A stretch of 64,000 nt of DNA from Phycisphaerae bacterium (GCA_030619925.1 JAUXAL010000010.1:1-64000), one strand, 5' to 3'. Positions 17,319-26,416 are shown, counted from the first letter of the stretch. Made by a program: numbers and translations. Notes: generated from the letters alone by a model not told the origin.

Positions 17319-18794
17319 TCAGGACTCGACATTAACATACTCGGCCGCAATCCTGTCACCGGTTCTTTCGACCCATCCTCGCAAAAGCTGACGATGCTTA
17401 TCCAAGACATCTTTGTAGTCCTCGGCCTCAGCGAGGTTCTTCATTTCACCCGGGTCATTCTTGAGGTCTGTGAGTTGTTCGCGGCCTCGGCCCGAGTCGT
17501 AAATGCAATACTTGAAGCGGTCTGTCCGCAGCATCCTTCCGCTCCGACTCTCTGAGACGACGAAATCACGCCATTGGTCGGCGTCTTCTCCCTGAGCCAA
17601 AGGTCGCAAACTCTTACCATGCAGTCCATCAGGCGCGTCTATGCCTGCGTAATCGCAAAGGGTAGGAAGAAGGTCGAGACCGTTGGAAACCAGATGCGTA
17701 TCATCAACCACGCCCCGAGGAATCACTCCTTTGTAACTCATTATGAAGGGAACACGCACGGATTCCTCGTACAGTACCTGCTTGTGCTCCAGTTTGTGCG
17801 CAGAATCCATGTCGCCGTGGTCGCTGGTGAAGACTATCAACGTGTTATCTTCCATCCCTGCTTCTCGCAGTGCATCCAGCACTGTCCCGATTTCGGCGTC
17901 AACCATTTCGGTCAGCCGGCAATACGCCCAGCGGTGCAGACGCCACTGATTCTGTGTCCACTTCTCGCGGGTGTACGCCTGGAAAGGTCTTGGATTTATA
18001 TACTTCTGTGCTATACATTCCGGCTCAGCTTCGGGCACTTCGTGATTGGCGGGAAGCGGAGGACAGTTCTTCTCCACGAAAGCGCTGATGTCGCCGGTCT
18101 TTCTCGCTCGATCCAATACAGCCTCGCATATTTTAGAATCCGTGTTGTTTCTTGGGGACTCTCCCTGTGTGCGGTTAAAATCATTGATGGCCATGTAGCA
18201 GATGTCGTGTGGATTGATGAATGAGGCGAACAGGAAGAATGGTCTTGTGTGCCGTCCCTTGATGAATTTCGCGCAGGCATCGGCCAATCCCTGACGTGAG
18301 TCGCTGGTTAGATTTCGATATCCAAGGTTCTGCACACCCTTCATCTTCCTGGGCAGGTGCACCTTGCCACCATAGACTGTTTCATAGTCCGCCTTCTGAA
18401 AAAGGTGGCCGAGTGACTGTTGTATCATAACATCGGTTACTGCTGCCCGTTTAGAGTCACTGTTCTGGCCCATTCCTATGGCGCTGGGCATAAGACCTGT
18501 CTGCAGGCTGAACCGGTTCGGCACACAGACGGGATTGCAGGCATAGGCTCTTTCGAATCTGATGCCCGAAGCGGCAAGTCGGTCCATCGCCGGCGTTTTA
18601 AGCCATTTATTTCCCGTGCAGCTCATCATGCCGGCATGCTGCTGATCGGTCATGATGAAAAGGATACTTGTCTGACGACAGTCAAGATTGGGCCTATTTG
18701 CTCGGTCTGGACTTTGCGTGGCTAATGTTCCACGGTTGAGCATTAGTCCGATTGCAGTGGATGCCGTCGCGGTGATGAATTCTCGTCTTTTCAT
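17319..18794 (-). CDS. Tat-exported sulfatase (formylglycine type I)
   Basis: The 491-residue protein begins with a twin-arginine leader (MKRREFITATASTA). The sulfatase core opens with RPN...ILFIMTDQQ, and the catalytic site reads CVPNR with Cys about 90, which fits the C-x-P-x-R signature for formylglycine maturation. Metal and catalytic motifs such as FTSDHGDMDSAH are intact. Residues 37-43 (LDCRQTS) are encoded by a 21-base dispersed repeat (18667-18686) inserted exactly between RPN and ILF. The gene lies beside another sulfatase (18912) and convergent with the triple esterase. The substrate is unknown; sulfated polysaccharide is inferred from context. The binding site GGGAG supports the start. 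Confidence 0.9.
   Translation of the reverse strand: MKRREFITATASTAIGLMLNRGTLATQSPDRANRPNLDCRQTSILFIMTDQQHAGMMSCTGNKWLKTPAMDRLAASGIRFERAYACNPVCVPNRFSLQTGLMPSAIGMGQNSDSKRAAVTDVMIQQSLGHLFQKADYETVYGGKVHLPRKMKGVQNLGYRNLTSDSRQGLADACAKFIKGRHTRPFFLFASFINPHDICYMAINDFNRTQGESPRNNTDSKICEAVLDRARKTGDISAFVEKNCPPLPANHEVPEAEPECIAQKYINPRPFQAYTREKWTQNQWRLHRWAYCRLTEMVDAEIGTVLDALREAGMEDNTLIVFTSDHGDMDSAHKLEHKQVLYEESVRVPFIMSYKGVIPRGVVDDTHLVSNGLDLLPTLCDYAGIDAPDGLHGKSLRPLAQGEDADQWRDFVVSESRSGRMLRTDRFKYCIYDSGRGREQLTDLKNDPGEMKNLAEAEDYKDVLDKHRQLLRGWVERTGDRIAAEYVNVES
18667..18686 (-). repeat. CTTGTCTGACGACAGTCAAG repeat, copy 1 (inside a sulfatase gene)
   Basis: This imperfect 20-base palindrome lies in frame within the sulfatase gene and encodes LDCRQTS. 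Other copies are at 18871, 34309, 43727 and 43999. Confidence 0.85.
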
Positions 18795-18870
18795 TCTTTT
18801 CTCCCAAGGCTAACGTGATGAGTAAACCGCTTCAAGAAAGCCGCGGCTTTCTTGAAGTCGGGTTCCGAAT

Positions 18871-18890
18871 CTTGACTGTCGTCAGACAAG
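18871..18890 (-). repeat. CTTGTCTGACGACAGTCAAG repeat, copy 2
   Basis: An exact copy in reverse orientation lies in the gap between the two sulfatase genes, flanked by GAAT and TTTCGAAC. Confidence 0.85.
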
Positions 18891-18911
18891 TTTCGAACAT
18901 GTTCTGCCGCG

Positions 18912-20351
18912 TCAATGATAATCCTTACCGTTAAGACTGCGAACGACAGATGCCAGCCAGGCTTCAAGCTGGGATTTCATGGAGTTTGTCCGGTCGGTAT
19001 CCTGGGCGACCAGGTCCTTTTGCTCTCCGGGGTCCTCTGCAAGATTGTACAACTCCAGTTTAACGTTTGCCTTCTTGTCCTGGATGCGATGAAGCTTCCA
19101 CGGCCAATCGAGCCACGCGGCATGGCCGGGGAAACTGTCTTCCGGATATTGCCTGCTGATTTCGTCGGCGTTCATGTCCGGACGGGTTGTGTCTCCGACT
19201 TCTTTCCCCGACTTTTGCGCTTTCAGAAGCGCCGCCATCAACCTATTGCTGTAAGTAAGCCTAACGACCGAGGGATGAAACCAAAAACCTATCGGTTTGG
19301 GGCGAGCAGTCATCTCGCCGTCGAGTAGAGCAACGAGACTGATCCCGTCCAAGGGAGGTTGGCTTCGCATCCGTACACCAGTAATGTCAAGAAGCGTAGG
19401 ATAGATGTCCGACGTGTTACAGGGTACATTGGTCACCCGGGGACGTGGAATGCGAGCAGGCCATTCGAGCAGCGAAGGAACACGGAGACCACCTTCGTAA
19501 ATCTGCACCTTCTTGCCACGCCCTCCCGAGGTGTTGCTGTCAAGACCACCATTGTCACTACAATACCAGAGGATCGTGTTCTCGTGAATGTCGAGAGTCC
19601 GCAATTCCTTCCGAAGCTTGCCGAAGGCGCGATCCATACAGGTGATCTCGCCGTAGAAATGCTGCTGTTTCTTCTTCTGATTGGCGTAGAGTGCGCGATC
19701 TTCTTCGATCGCCCGGTGCGGCCCATGCGGAGAACCAAACCAGACTACGGCCAGAAATGGCTTCGGTGATTTTGCATGCTTACGGATGAATTCGATCGTA
19801 GCGTCAACTGTAATCATGGAACTTTCACCTTGGAACTGAACTGCAACGCCCTCACGGCTGAGAATGGGGTTGATGTCAAAGTAGTTTGGAGACGAGAGCC
19901 ATGTATCGAAACCGCTCGCGCCGGGATTTACAGGGCTTCCCTTTCGGACGGAGCCAAGATGCCATTTTCCGAAGTGGCCGGTAACGTATCCTGCACTCTT
20001 AAGCGCTTCGGCGATAGTGATTTCCTGCGGGCGAAGCGTGTGGCCCGCCGTAAAGCATCCAAAGCGATTCGGATGACGGCCCGTTAATACACTACCACGC
20101 GTAGGTGAACAGACCGGCGCGGCGGCGTAGAAGCGGTCGAAACGCAATGCAGAGGCGGCCATGGCGTCGAAGTTTGGAGTCTTGAGAACGGGATGACCGT
20201 TGTAGGCCATATCACCCCAGCCCTGGTCATCGGCCATGCAAAGGACAATATTAGGCCGCTTAATACCGATACCGACTTCGAGAGCCGAATTCGACAGCAC
20301 AACCCCGCCTGCTACGCCTGCACATTTCTTCAAAAAATCACGCCGATTCAT
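18912..20351 (-). CDS. Tat-exported sulfatase (formylglycine type I)
   Basis: The 479-residue protein has a twin-arginine leader (MNRRDFLKKCAGVAGG), the metal-binding start KRPNIVLCMADDQGWGD and the catalytic signature CSPTR (Cys about 81). Further conserved features are GHFGKWHLG and SDNGG. The C-terminal part continues as an arylsulfatase A-like domain. ATG 20351 is chosen because the leader starts there; the frame to 20444 adds 31 residues before it. A promoter of the GGCTAANTTGGTATAAA type lies at 20452-20480, giving a leader of about 95 bases. It is the second of two adjacent sulfatases that probably act on one polymer. Confidence 0.92.
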   Translation of the reverse strand: MNRRDFLKKCAGVAGGVVLSNSALEVGIGIKRPNIVLCMADDQGWGDMAYNGHPVLKTPNFDAMAASALRFDRFYAAAPVCSPTRGSVLTGRHPNRFGCFTAGHTLRPQEITIAEALKSAGYVTGHFGKWHLGSVRKGSPVNPGASGFDTWLSSPNYFDINPILSREGVAVQFQGESSMITVDATIEFIRKHAKSPKPFLAVVWFGSPHGPHRAIEEDRALYANQKKKQQHFYGEITCMDRAFGKLRKELRTLDIHENTILWYCSDNGGLDSNTSGGRGKKVQIYEGGLRVPSLLEWPARIPRPRVTNVPCNTSDIYPTLLDITGVRMRSQPPLDGISLVALLDGEMTARPKPIGFWFHPSVVRLTYSNRLMAALLKAQKSGKEVGDTTRPDMNADEISRQYPEDSFPGHAAWLDWPWKLHRIQDKKANVKLELYNLAEDPGEQKDLVAQDTDRTNSMKSQLEAWLASVVRSLNGKDYH

Positions 20352-20451
20352 CCCGTTAGAAACGTTCCTTTTTGTAGACAGTGATTCCTCTATCAGAGCA
20401 CCACAAGGACTCTGTAGGCCACAAGACCAAAATACACAGCCCACACCTTAT

Positions 20452-20480
20452 TTTATACCAAATTAGCCGTCTCGTTTCAA
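20452..20480 (-). promoter_or_regulatory. Sigma-70-type promoter, shared-spacer type, copy 1
   Basis: On the minus strand TTGAAA, a 17-base spacer ending GGCTAATTTGG, and TATAAA (20452-20457) precede the sulfatase at 20351. The spacer end is shared with promoters at 43460-43488 and 50944-50973, giving an extended -10 (TTGGTATAAA). Confidence 0.65.
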
Positions 20481-20553
20481 GAAAAAATCATGCCAGATGT
20501 CCTCCTCTTCCGGCGTGGTGGGCCGTCCTGTGGAGTCGCGTTTGGGGCAGTAC

Positions 20554-20589
20554 ACCACGTGGGGTGCACAGCCATAAACCCCATGTGGT
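20554..20589 (-). terminator. Hairpin behind the PQQ-propeller gene
   Basis: ACCACGTGGGGT pairs with ACCCCATGTGGT (12 bp, one G-U) around a 12-base loop, 14 bases after the stop at 20603. There is no T run, so this is a candidate 3'-end hairpin only. Confidence 0.4.
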
Positions 20590-20602
20590 TTAGGGTCCCA
20601 GT

Positions 20603-21988
20603 CTAATTGCCCACACAGAACAGCTTACTTGCTGTGCGGATAAACAGGTGTCCGTCGGCGATTGCAATCGAGGCCTGCACCGGCTTGTCCTCCATGTCAA
20701 TTCGCCAAAGTATTTTGAATCCTTCATCACCGGCGGCCAGCACCACGGCTTGAGCAGCCTCGTTGATGCAATAAAGCTTGTCATCGGCGGCTGTCAGAGA
20801 AGCACGCCAGAACGCATTGCCGCCGAGTATGCCCTGCCATTTCTTCCGGCCTGTTTTTGCATCGAGGCAGGTTACGACTTTGCCGTTTCTGATTCCGTCC
20901 GTAACATAGAGATTGCCTTTGTAGTACAGCGGGGTGCTTACGTCCGGTGTGGGACCATCAAACACCCAGGCAACATAGTCTCGTGAGAGGGTTCCGGTGC
21001 CGCCGCTTCTCAAGGCAAAAAGGTCATTGGTGCCGCGGGGTTGAACCCCGAAAACCAGTCCCGCCCCTGTCACCACAGACGGAATAAGACGCCAGTGGGC
21101 GTCCTTTTCCTGTGCGTACCCATAGCGCCAAAACTCTTTACCCGTCTCCGGGTCATGGGCCGTGACGTAATCGGCCCCTATCAGAATTATTTCTGTTCGG
21201 CCCATGCTATTAGAAACTATCGGAGAAGCATATGAGTCAAACGACTCATCCAGGGCGTCGGTTGCCCGGACGTGCTTCCAAAGATCCTTGCCCGTCGCCG
21301 GGTCCACCGCCAACAAAAACGAGTCAAGAGGCTCATCACTTTCGGGAGCACGCCAGGCAATGTCACGGCGAAGGACTGTAACGTAGAGCTTATCTCCCCA
21401 GACGAGGGGGCTTGAGCTGTAGCCGTACTTCAAAGATATATTGCCGTATTTCGTCTCGATGTTGCGCAACCAAAGGATATTTCCGTCAAAGTCCAGTCCG
21501 CATAGTTCTCCCGACCCGAATAAGAAGTAGATACGTTCACCGTCGGTTGTTGGCGACGGCGTTGCCATATTGTTGCGTCGCACGTTACGACTCGAAGCCC
21601 CAAGTCTCTTTCGCCAAAGTTCCTCGCCGCTCTTGGCATCAAAACACAGCGCCAGAAGGTCATCGCTTTGACTATCGGTTGAGCTGACAAAAACTCTGCC
21701 CTTGCAAATGACCGGTGTAGCAGCGCTCGGCCCGGGAAGAGGACTGACCCAGGCAACGTTCTCTGTCTGGCTCCACGAACCAGGCAGGTCCTTTTCGTCG
21801 GAAGAACCGTTTAGAAACGGTCCTCGCCAATGAGGCCAATCATTCATCGATACTAGATGCTGGATACTCGATACTCGTCGAGAATCGGGAATCTCGCCCG
21901 CCGTGGGTTGGGCGGGCAAGAATCGAGAATCGAGTAACACCGCAGTCAACAATAGAAATAATATTCCAATTCGTCCGTTACGATTCAT
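20603..21988 (-). CDS. Secreted PQQ-type beta-propeller protein
   Basis: The 461-residue protein has a signal peptide (MNRNGRIGILFLLLTAVLL) and then repeated propeller blades of the PQQ/BamB-like type. Blade cores include WPHWRGPFLNGSSDE, LCFDAKSGEELWRKRLG, DPATGKDLWKHV, DPETGKEFWRYGY and LDAKTGRKKWQGILGG. The AxTGxxLW pattern marks each blade. No catalytic residues of quinoprotein dehydrogenases or cytochrome motifs are seen, so the role is more likely scaffold or binding than enzyme. The binding site AAAGGTGA supports the start. The gene is next to a sulfatase and divergent from another propeller protein. Confidence 0.88.
   Translation of the reverse strand: MNRNGRIGILFLLLTAVLLDSRFLPAQPTAGEIPDSRRVSSIQHLVSMNDWPHWRGPFLNGSSDEKDLPGSWSQTENVAWVSPLPGPSAATPVICKGRVFVSSTDSQSDDLLALCFDAKSGEELWRKRLGASSRNVRRNNMATPSPTTDGERIYFLFGSGELCGLDFDGNILWLRNIETKYGNISLKYGYSSSPLVWGDKLYVTVLRRDIAWRAPESDEPLDSFLLAVDPATGKDLWKHVRATDALDESFDSYASPIVSNSMGRTEIILIGADYVTAHDPETGKEFWRYGYAQEKDAHWRLIPSVVTGAGLVFGVQPRGTNDLFALRSGGTGTLSRDYVAWVFDGPTPDVSTPLYYKGNLYVTDGIRNGKVVTCLDAKTGRKKWQGILGGNAFWRASLTAADDKLYCINEAAQAVVLAAGDEGFKILWRIDMEDKPVQASIAIADGHLFIRTASKLFCVGN
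21848..21935. repeat. GATACTCGATACTGG / CGAGAATCGAG repeat, copy 1, with nested hairpin
   Basis: Short units of ATACTCGATACT and GAATCGAGAATCGAG form an imperfect palindrome within the 5' part of the propeller gene. A GC hairpin (CCCGCC...GGGCGGG) is nested in it. The encoded residues are about 18-47 of that protein, just after the signal peptide. Confidence 0.6.
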
Positions 21989-22008
21989 AATCCATTCACC
22001 TTTGAGCC

Positions 22009-22050
22009 GATGCTACTCTGCGAAGCGGCGAGTCGCTGCGAAGCACGAGG
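22009..22050 (+). repeat. GATGCTACTCTGCGAAG...GAAGCACGAG repeat, copy 1 (diverged)
   Basis: The copy reads GATGCTACTCTGCGAAGCGG, then a variant middle, then CGAAGCACGAGG. It lies in the divergent promoter region between the propeller genes. Related copies are at 23408, 25741 and 56338. Confidence 0.7.
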
Positions 22051-22190
22051 ATTTCCCAAATTAGCCAAACGATTGTTCTGAATTAATTATATTCAAACAA
22101 TTTTGCCACATGAAGCCGTTCCTCGTCAAGCAAATTCACTTAGAATTAACATCTCCCACCTTGAAGGGCAACAGCGGCCGAAGAAATCGG

Positions 22191-22219
22191 TTGAAGAGCC
22201 ACCGGATTCAGCATAAAAT
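22191..22219 (+). promoter_or_regulatory. Promoter candidate of the methyltransferase-like/propeller gene
   Basis: TTGAAG (22191-22196), a 17-base spacer and TAAAAT (22214-22219) lie 37 bases before ATG 22256. Confidence 0.5.
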
Positions 22220-22255
22220 CTGGAACATAACAATTATACAATAAGGAGTGTGATC

Positions 22256-25200
22256 ATGAAGAAGCAAAAGAACCAATTTCGCATGTTCCTGGCCATTGTG
22301 TCGGTGATTTTGGCCACTTCATCTTTCATAACAGCTCAGCCGTTGACTGCAAAACAACAAGCCCAGCAGATTCTAAAAGCATGTAACGTCAAAGGCGGTC
22401 TAATCGTTCACATTGGGTGTGGTGACGGGCTGCCACCGGCAGCCTTGATCCGGCCGAAGGCCGGTACGATCCAGTCCAGAGCTTCGCTCTGGCCCGCCTT
22501 CGGCGGGCTTACTGCAGCGCTGCGCGTTAATGACGGCTACCTCGTTCATGGTTTGGACCGCAGTGAGGGCCGTGTCGTTCGGGCTCGCCAGTACATCCAA
22601 TCACTCGGAGTCTACGGAGCTGTGTCTGTGGAAAGGTTGGAGGATGACAGTCTGCCTTACGTCGATAACCTTGTGAACCTGGTGGTATCAGAAGGGCTCG
22701 GCACTGTCCCTATGAGCGAAGTGATGCGGGTCTTGTGTCCAAATGGTGTTGCGTACATCCGAAATGACGGCAAATGGGTCAAGACCGTCAAGCCGCGGCC
22801 GGAAGAAATCGATGACTGGACGCACTACCTGTACGACGCGTCGAACAACGCCGTGTCGCACGATACGGTCGTTGGCCCACCCCGCCGCATGCAGTGGGTC
22901 GGAAGTCCGAGGTACGCGCGTCACCACGATCGCATGTCGAGCGTCAGTGCGGTCGTCTCGGCCGGCGGACGGATCTTCTACATCTTCGATGAGGGGTCGC
23001 GGGTCTCAATCCTGCTCGGCCCGAAGTGGTCGCTGATCGCGCGGGACGCCTTCAACGGCACTATCCTGTGGAAGCGGCAGATGGGCAAGTGGCACACGCA
23101 CCTCTGGCCGCTCAAGAGCGGGCCGGCACAGCTGCCCCGCCGCCTTGCCGCGACCGGCGACCGCGTCTACGTAACGCTCAGCCTCGACGCGCCGCTGACG
23201 GCGCTCGACGCGGCCACGGGCAAGACCGTCCGAACCTACACGGGTACCAAGGCCACCGAGGAGGTCATACTCTCGGACGGCGTGTTGTTTCTGCTCGTCA
23301 ACAAGGACGCCGAAGAACCCCAATTCGCCAGCCTAAAGAGTATCAGCAACGCCTCCCGAGGCAAGTTCTGGGACGAGGCGCCCAGACAGATTATGGCCCT
23401 GAGTGCCGATGCTACTCTGCAAAGTAGCTCGCTACGAAGCACGAGCAGCGGGCAAGTCCTGTGGGCCATTGAGCGGCGCGTTCTACCGGTCACGCTGGCG
23501 GCCGACCGCCAACGAGTCTTCTTCCACGACGGCCGGAGCGTTGTTTGTCTCAATCGCAGCACGGGCAAGGAGCTCTGGCGGTCCGAGCCAGTCGCCCGAA
23601 CCGAGATAATCCGCTCATTCTATGCGCCGACGCTGGTTGTGTACGAGGACGTGGTCCTCTTCTCGGGAGGAGAGACAGCGGGCAAGCAAAGTGGTTGGTA
23701 CACCAGTGGCCATGATACCATGACGGCGCTGTCGGCAAAGACCGGCAAAGTCCTCTGGACGGCCTATCATCCCCCGTCAGGGTACAGATCGCCGGAAGAC
23801 CTGCTCGTTGCGAACGGTCTGGTATGGACGGGGGAGACACTCAGCGGAAGGGCTGTGGGCGTGTTCACGGGCCGCGACCCTCACACGGGCCAGGTTAAAG
23901 CCGAGTTTCCGCCCAACATCGAGACCTACTGGTTCCATCACCGCTGCCATCGCGGCAAGGCCACGGACAACTACCTGCTGACGTCACGGGCCGGGATCGA
24001 GTTCATAGACGTCCGCAATGAGCAGTGGATCCCGCATCACTGGGTCCGAGGCGCGTGTTTGTACGGCGTCATGCCCGCCAACGGGCTCATTTACGCACCG
24101 CAGCATCCCTGCGCGTGCTACCTGGAGAGCAAGCTGTACGGCTTCAACGCGCTGGCGCCCGCCTCGACAGGCCGGCGCGTTCCCAGGAGTGCGGCAAACG
24201 ACACCCATCTCGAAGAAGGCCCGGCGTACGGCAAGGATATTGCTGCGAAGGCGGCCGAAGACGAGTGGCCTACTTACCGCCACGACATTGCGCGCAGCGG
24301 GGCGGCGAGCACGGCGGTTCCGGCGGCACTGAAGCGTGCATGGCAGGCCGACATCGGGGCAAGGCTAACGAGTCCTGTGATAGCCGAAGGCAAGGTCTTC
24401 GTGGCCTCGGTGGACACGCACACAATCCATGCGCTCGACGCCGCTTCGGGCAAGCGGCTCTGGCACTACACGGCGGGCGGGCGCGTCGATTCGCCGCCAA
24501 CTATCTATCAGGGGCGGGTGCTATTCGGGTCGGCTGACGGGTGGGTGTACTGCCTTGCCGCCTCAGACGGCACGCTTGCCTGGCGTTTCCGCGCAGCGCC
24601 GATGGATCAGCGTCTGATGTCGTTCGAGCAGGTAGAATCCGTCTGGCCTGTCCACGGCAGCGTGCTTGTCCAGGATGACGTTCTGTATTGCGTCGCCGGC
24701 AGGTCGATGTTCCTGGACGGCGGCCTGCGCCTATGGCGGCTTGACCCGAAAACGGGCCGTGCGCTGTCGAAGACCGTCCTCGACGACCGCGACCGGGCAA
24801 CAGGCAAAGACCTCCAGGCGTACGTGAGCTGGCTGAACATGCCCCCGGCCCTGCCGGACATCTTGTCGAGCGACGGTCGGCTGGTCTATATGCGGTCGCA
24901 GCCCTTCAATTTAGATGGGACGCGTCCGCCGTTGAAGAAGATGCCGCGAGCGTCCGACGCAGACCGCGGCGCGCCGCCGGCCACGCAGCGCCCGGAGCAC
25001 GCGCACCTTTTTAGCCCGACCGGCTTTCTCGACGACAGCGGGTGGCACCGCACCTACTGGATGTACGGCAGCACATTCGTCAGCGGCTGGTGCGGCTATT
25101 ATCTTGCCGGCAAAGCTGCTCCAGCAGGGCGGATTCTTGTGTTCGATGATTCGAGGGTGTACGGATTCGGTCGCAAGCCACAATACTACCGGTGGACCAC

Positions 25201-26305
25201 CCCAATCGAGCATCATCTGTTCGCCGCGGACAAGGCACCGTCGGCTTCGAGCGGGGCAAGCACCGGAAGGTCTCTGATTCGCGTCGAGAAGTCCAAGAGC
25301 CTCAACCCCGCCGGCAAACCGGTGACCGTCGAAGCATGGGTCAAGGCCGAACAGCCCAGCGGCGCGGTCCTTGCACGGGGCGGCGGTGTCCATGGTTACG
25401 CGCTGTACCTGCAGGGCGGACGACCACAGTTTGCCGTTCGCATCAACAACAAGCTCTGTTCAGTCACCGCCAGGGAGGGGGTCGTCGGGCGGTGGGCACA
25501 CGTTGCAGGTATCCTGACGGCCGGGAAGGAACTCCGGCTCTACGTGGACGGCAAACTCGTCGCGTCGGCAAAAGCGCCTGGACTCATTGCAGAGGACCCG
25601 CAGGAGGCGATGGAGATCGGTACCGATGAGGACTCAAAAGTGGGCGACTACGATGACCCGTTCGCCTTCAAGGGCCTCATTGACGAGGTCAGGGTTTACC
25701 ACCGGGCGCTGAGCGGGGCCGAGATAAAAAAACGCGCCTCTGCTACTCTGCGAAGTAGCTCGCTACGAAGCACGAGAGCGCGCAAGCAAGGAACTATGGA
25801 GAAGGCCGGCCTGGTCCTCTGGTACTCGTTCGACAAAGGTGATGCCGGCGACGCGTCCGGCCACAAGAACAAGGGTAAGGTCGAGGGCGCTGTGCCGGTG
25901 AAGGGCAAAGTCGGACGGGCCATGCGATTTACCGGCAAGGCCGGGCCTGTACCGCAGTTCTTAGTCAGACACTACTGGACGAAGGACGTGCCATTGTTTG
26001 TCCGTGCGATGGTCCTTGCGGGCGGGACGCTTTTTGTCGCCGGTCCGCCCGACGTTATCGACGAGCAACAGGTGTTCAGGCAGATAGACGACCCGAAGGT
26101 GAGGCAGAGCCTCGCCGACCAGGATGCCGCTCTGGATGGGAAGAAGGGCGCCCTGCTCCTGGCCGTCTCGGCTGCCGACGGGAAGAAATTGGCACAATAT
26201 AACATAGACAGCCCGCCGGTCTTCGACGGTATGGCCGGGGCCGCCGGACGGTTGTACATGGCCACTGTCAACGGTGAGCTTTTGTGTTTCTGCGAGGACA
26301 AGTAA
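22256..26305 (+). CDS. Secreted methyltransferase-like + PQQ-propeller + LamG protein
   Basis: The 1349-residue protein starts with a signal peptide (MKKQKNQFRMFLAIVSVILATSS). A Rossmann methyltransferase-like domain follows near 35-180, with a glycine motif VHIGCGDG and VLCPNGVAYI in place of later strands. Then come many PQQ-type blades (DAATGKTVRTYTG, LNRSTGKELWRSE, LDAASGKRLWHYTAGG, RLDPKTGRALSK). A LamG/concanavalin-like domain occupies about 1010-1200 (VTVEAWVKAEQPSGAVLARGG; LIDEVRVYHRALSGAEI). Three repeat elements are inside the gene in frame: hairpins at 22450-22508 and two ATLxSSSLRST-encoding repeats at 23408 and 25741, the last splitting the LamG end. ATG 22256 is chosen for its binding site AAGGAG. 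An enzymatic role is doubtful outside the cytoplasm. Confidence 0.8.
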   Translation: MKKQKNQFRMFLAIVSVILATSSFITAQPLTAKQQAQQILKACNVKGGLIVHIGCGDGLPPAALIRPKAGTIQSRASLWPAFGGLTAALRVNDGYLVHGLDRSEGRVVRARQYIQSLGVYGAVSVERLEDDSLPYVDNLVNLVVSEGLGTVPMSEVMRVLCPNGVAYIRNDGKWVKTVKPRPEEIDDWTHYLYDASNNAVSHDTVVGPPRRMQWVGSPRYARHHDRMSSVSAVVSAGGRIFYIFDEGSRVSILLGPKWSLIARDAFNGTILWKRQMGKWHTHLWPLKSGPAQLPRRLAATGDRVYVTLSLDAPLTALDAATGKTVRTYTGTKATEEVILSDGVLFLLVNKDAEEPQFASLKSISNASRGKFWDEAPRQIMALSADATLQSSSLRSTSSGQVLWAIERRVLPVTLAADRQRVFFHDGRSVVCLNRSTGKELWRSEPVARTEIIRSFYAPTLVVYEDVVLFSGGETAGKQSGWYTSGHDTMTALSAKTGKVLWTAYHPPSGYRSPEDLLVANGLVWTGETLSGRAVGVFTGRDPHTGQVKAEFPPNIETYWFHHRCHRGKATDNYLLTSRAGIEFIDVRNEQWIPHHWVRGACLYGVMPANGLIYAPQHPCACYLESKLYGFNALAPASTGRRVPRSAANDTHLEEGPAYGKDIAAKAAEDEWPTYRHDIARSGAASTAVPAALKRAWQADIGARLTSPVIAEGKVFVASVDTHTIHALDAASGKRLWHYTAGGRVDSPPTIYQGRVLFGSADGWVYCLAASDGTLAWRFRAAPMDQRLMSFEQVESVWPVHGSVLVQDDVLYCVAGRSMFLDGGLRLWRLDPKTGRALSKTVLDDRDRATGKDLQAYVSWLNMPPALPDILSSDGRLVYMRSQPFNLDGTRPPLKKMPRASDADRGAPPATQRPEHAHLFSPTGFLDDSGWHRTYWMYGSTFVSGWCGYYLAGKAAPAGRILVFDDSRVYGFGRKPQYYRWTTPIEHHLFAADKAPSASSGASTGRSLIRVEKSKSLNPAGKPVTVEAWVKAEQPSGAVLARGGGVHGYALYLQGGRPQFAVRINNKLCSVTAREGVVGRWAHVAGILTAGKELRLYVDGKLVASAKAPGLIAEDPQEAMEIGTDEDSKVGDYDDPFAFKGLIDEVRVYHRALSGAEIKKRASATLRSSSLRSTRARKQGTMEKAGLVLWYSFDKGDAGDASGHKNKGKVEGAVPVKGKVGRAMRFTGKAGPVPQFLVRHYWTKDVPLFVRAMVLAGGTLFVAGPPDVIDEQQVFRQIDDPKVRQSLADQDAALDGKKGALLLAVSAADGKKLAQYNIDSPPVFDGMAGAAGRLYMATVNGELLCFCEDK
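22450..22508 (+). repeat. GC hairpin array inside a coding sequence (three hairpins)
   Basis: Three back-to-back hairpins with three-base GAA/TTC loops: CCGGCC-GAA-GGCCGG (22450-22464), CCAGAGC-TTC-GCTCTGG (22476-22492) and GCCCGCC-TTC-GGCGGGC (22492-22508). They encode LIRPKAGTIQSRASLWPAF, placed directly after the glycine motif of the methyltransferase-like domain. Confidence 0.85.
23408..23445 (+). repeat. GATGCTACTCTGCAAAG...GAAGCACGAG repeat, copy 2 (in frame)
   Basis: The copy encodes DATLQSSSLRSTS between two propeller blades of the 22256 gene. It is read in the same frame as copy 3. Confidence 0.8.
25741..25776 (+). repeat. TGCTACTCTGCGAAG...GAAGCACGAG repeat, copy 3 (in frame)
   Basis: The copy encodes SATLRSSSLRSTR inside the LamG region of the 22256 gene, within GCGCCT...AGCGCGC flanks. 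Confidence 0.8.
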
Positions 26306-26349
26306 CATTGGGCGAGCATCCCGCACTAATTAGGCGGCAAGACATCCTC

Positions 26350-26416
26350 GATACTGGATGCTCGATACTGGATACTCGTAAAATCGAGAATCGCGAATCG
26401 AGAATCGAGTATCGAC
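26350..26416. repeat. GATACTCGATACTGG / CGAGAATCGAG repeat, copy 2
   Basis: Imperfect palindromic array of CGATACTGGATGCTCGATAC and AATCGAGAATCGAGTATCGA between the genes ending at 26305 and starting at 26529. Confidence 0.6.

Noticed and set aside
22256..26305. Active secreted methyltransferase
   Set aside because: The glycine motif is present but the remainder of the domain is weak, an insertion follows it, and the protein is exported; only methyltransferase-like fold is claimed.
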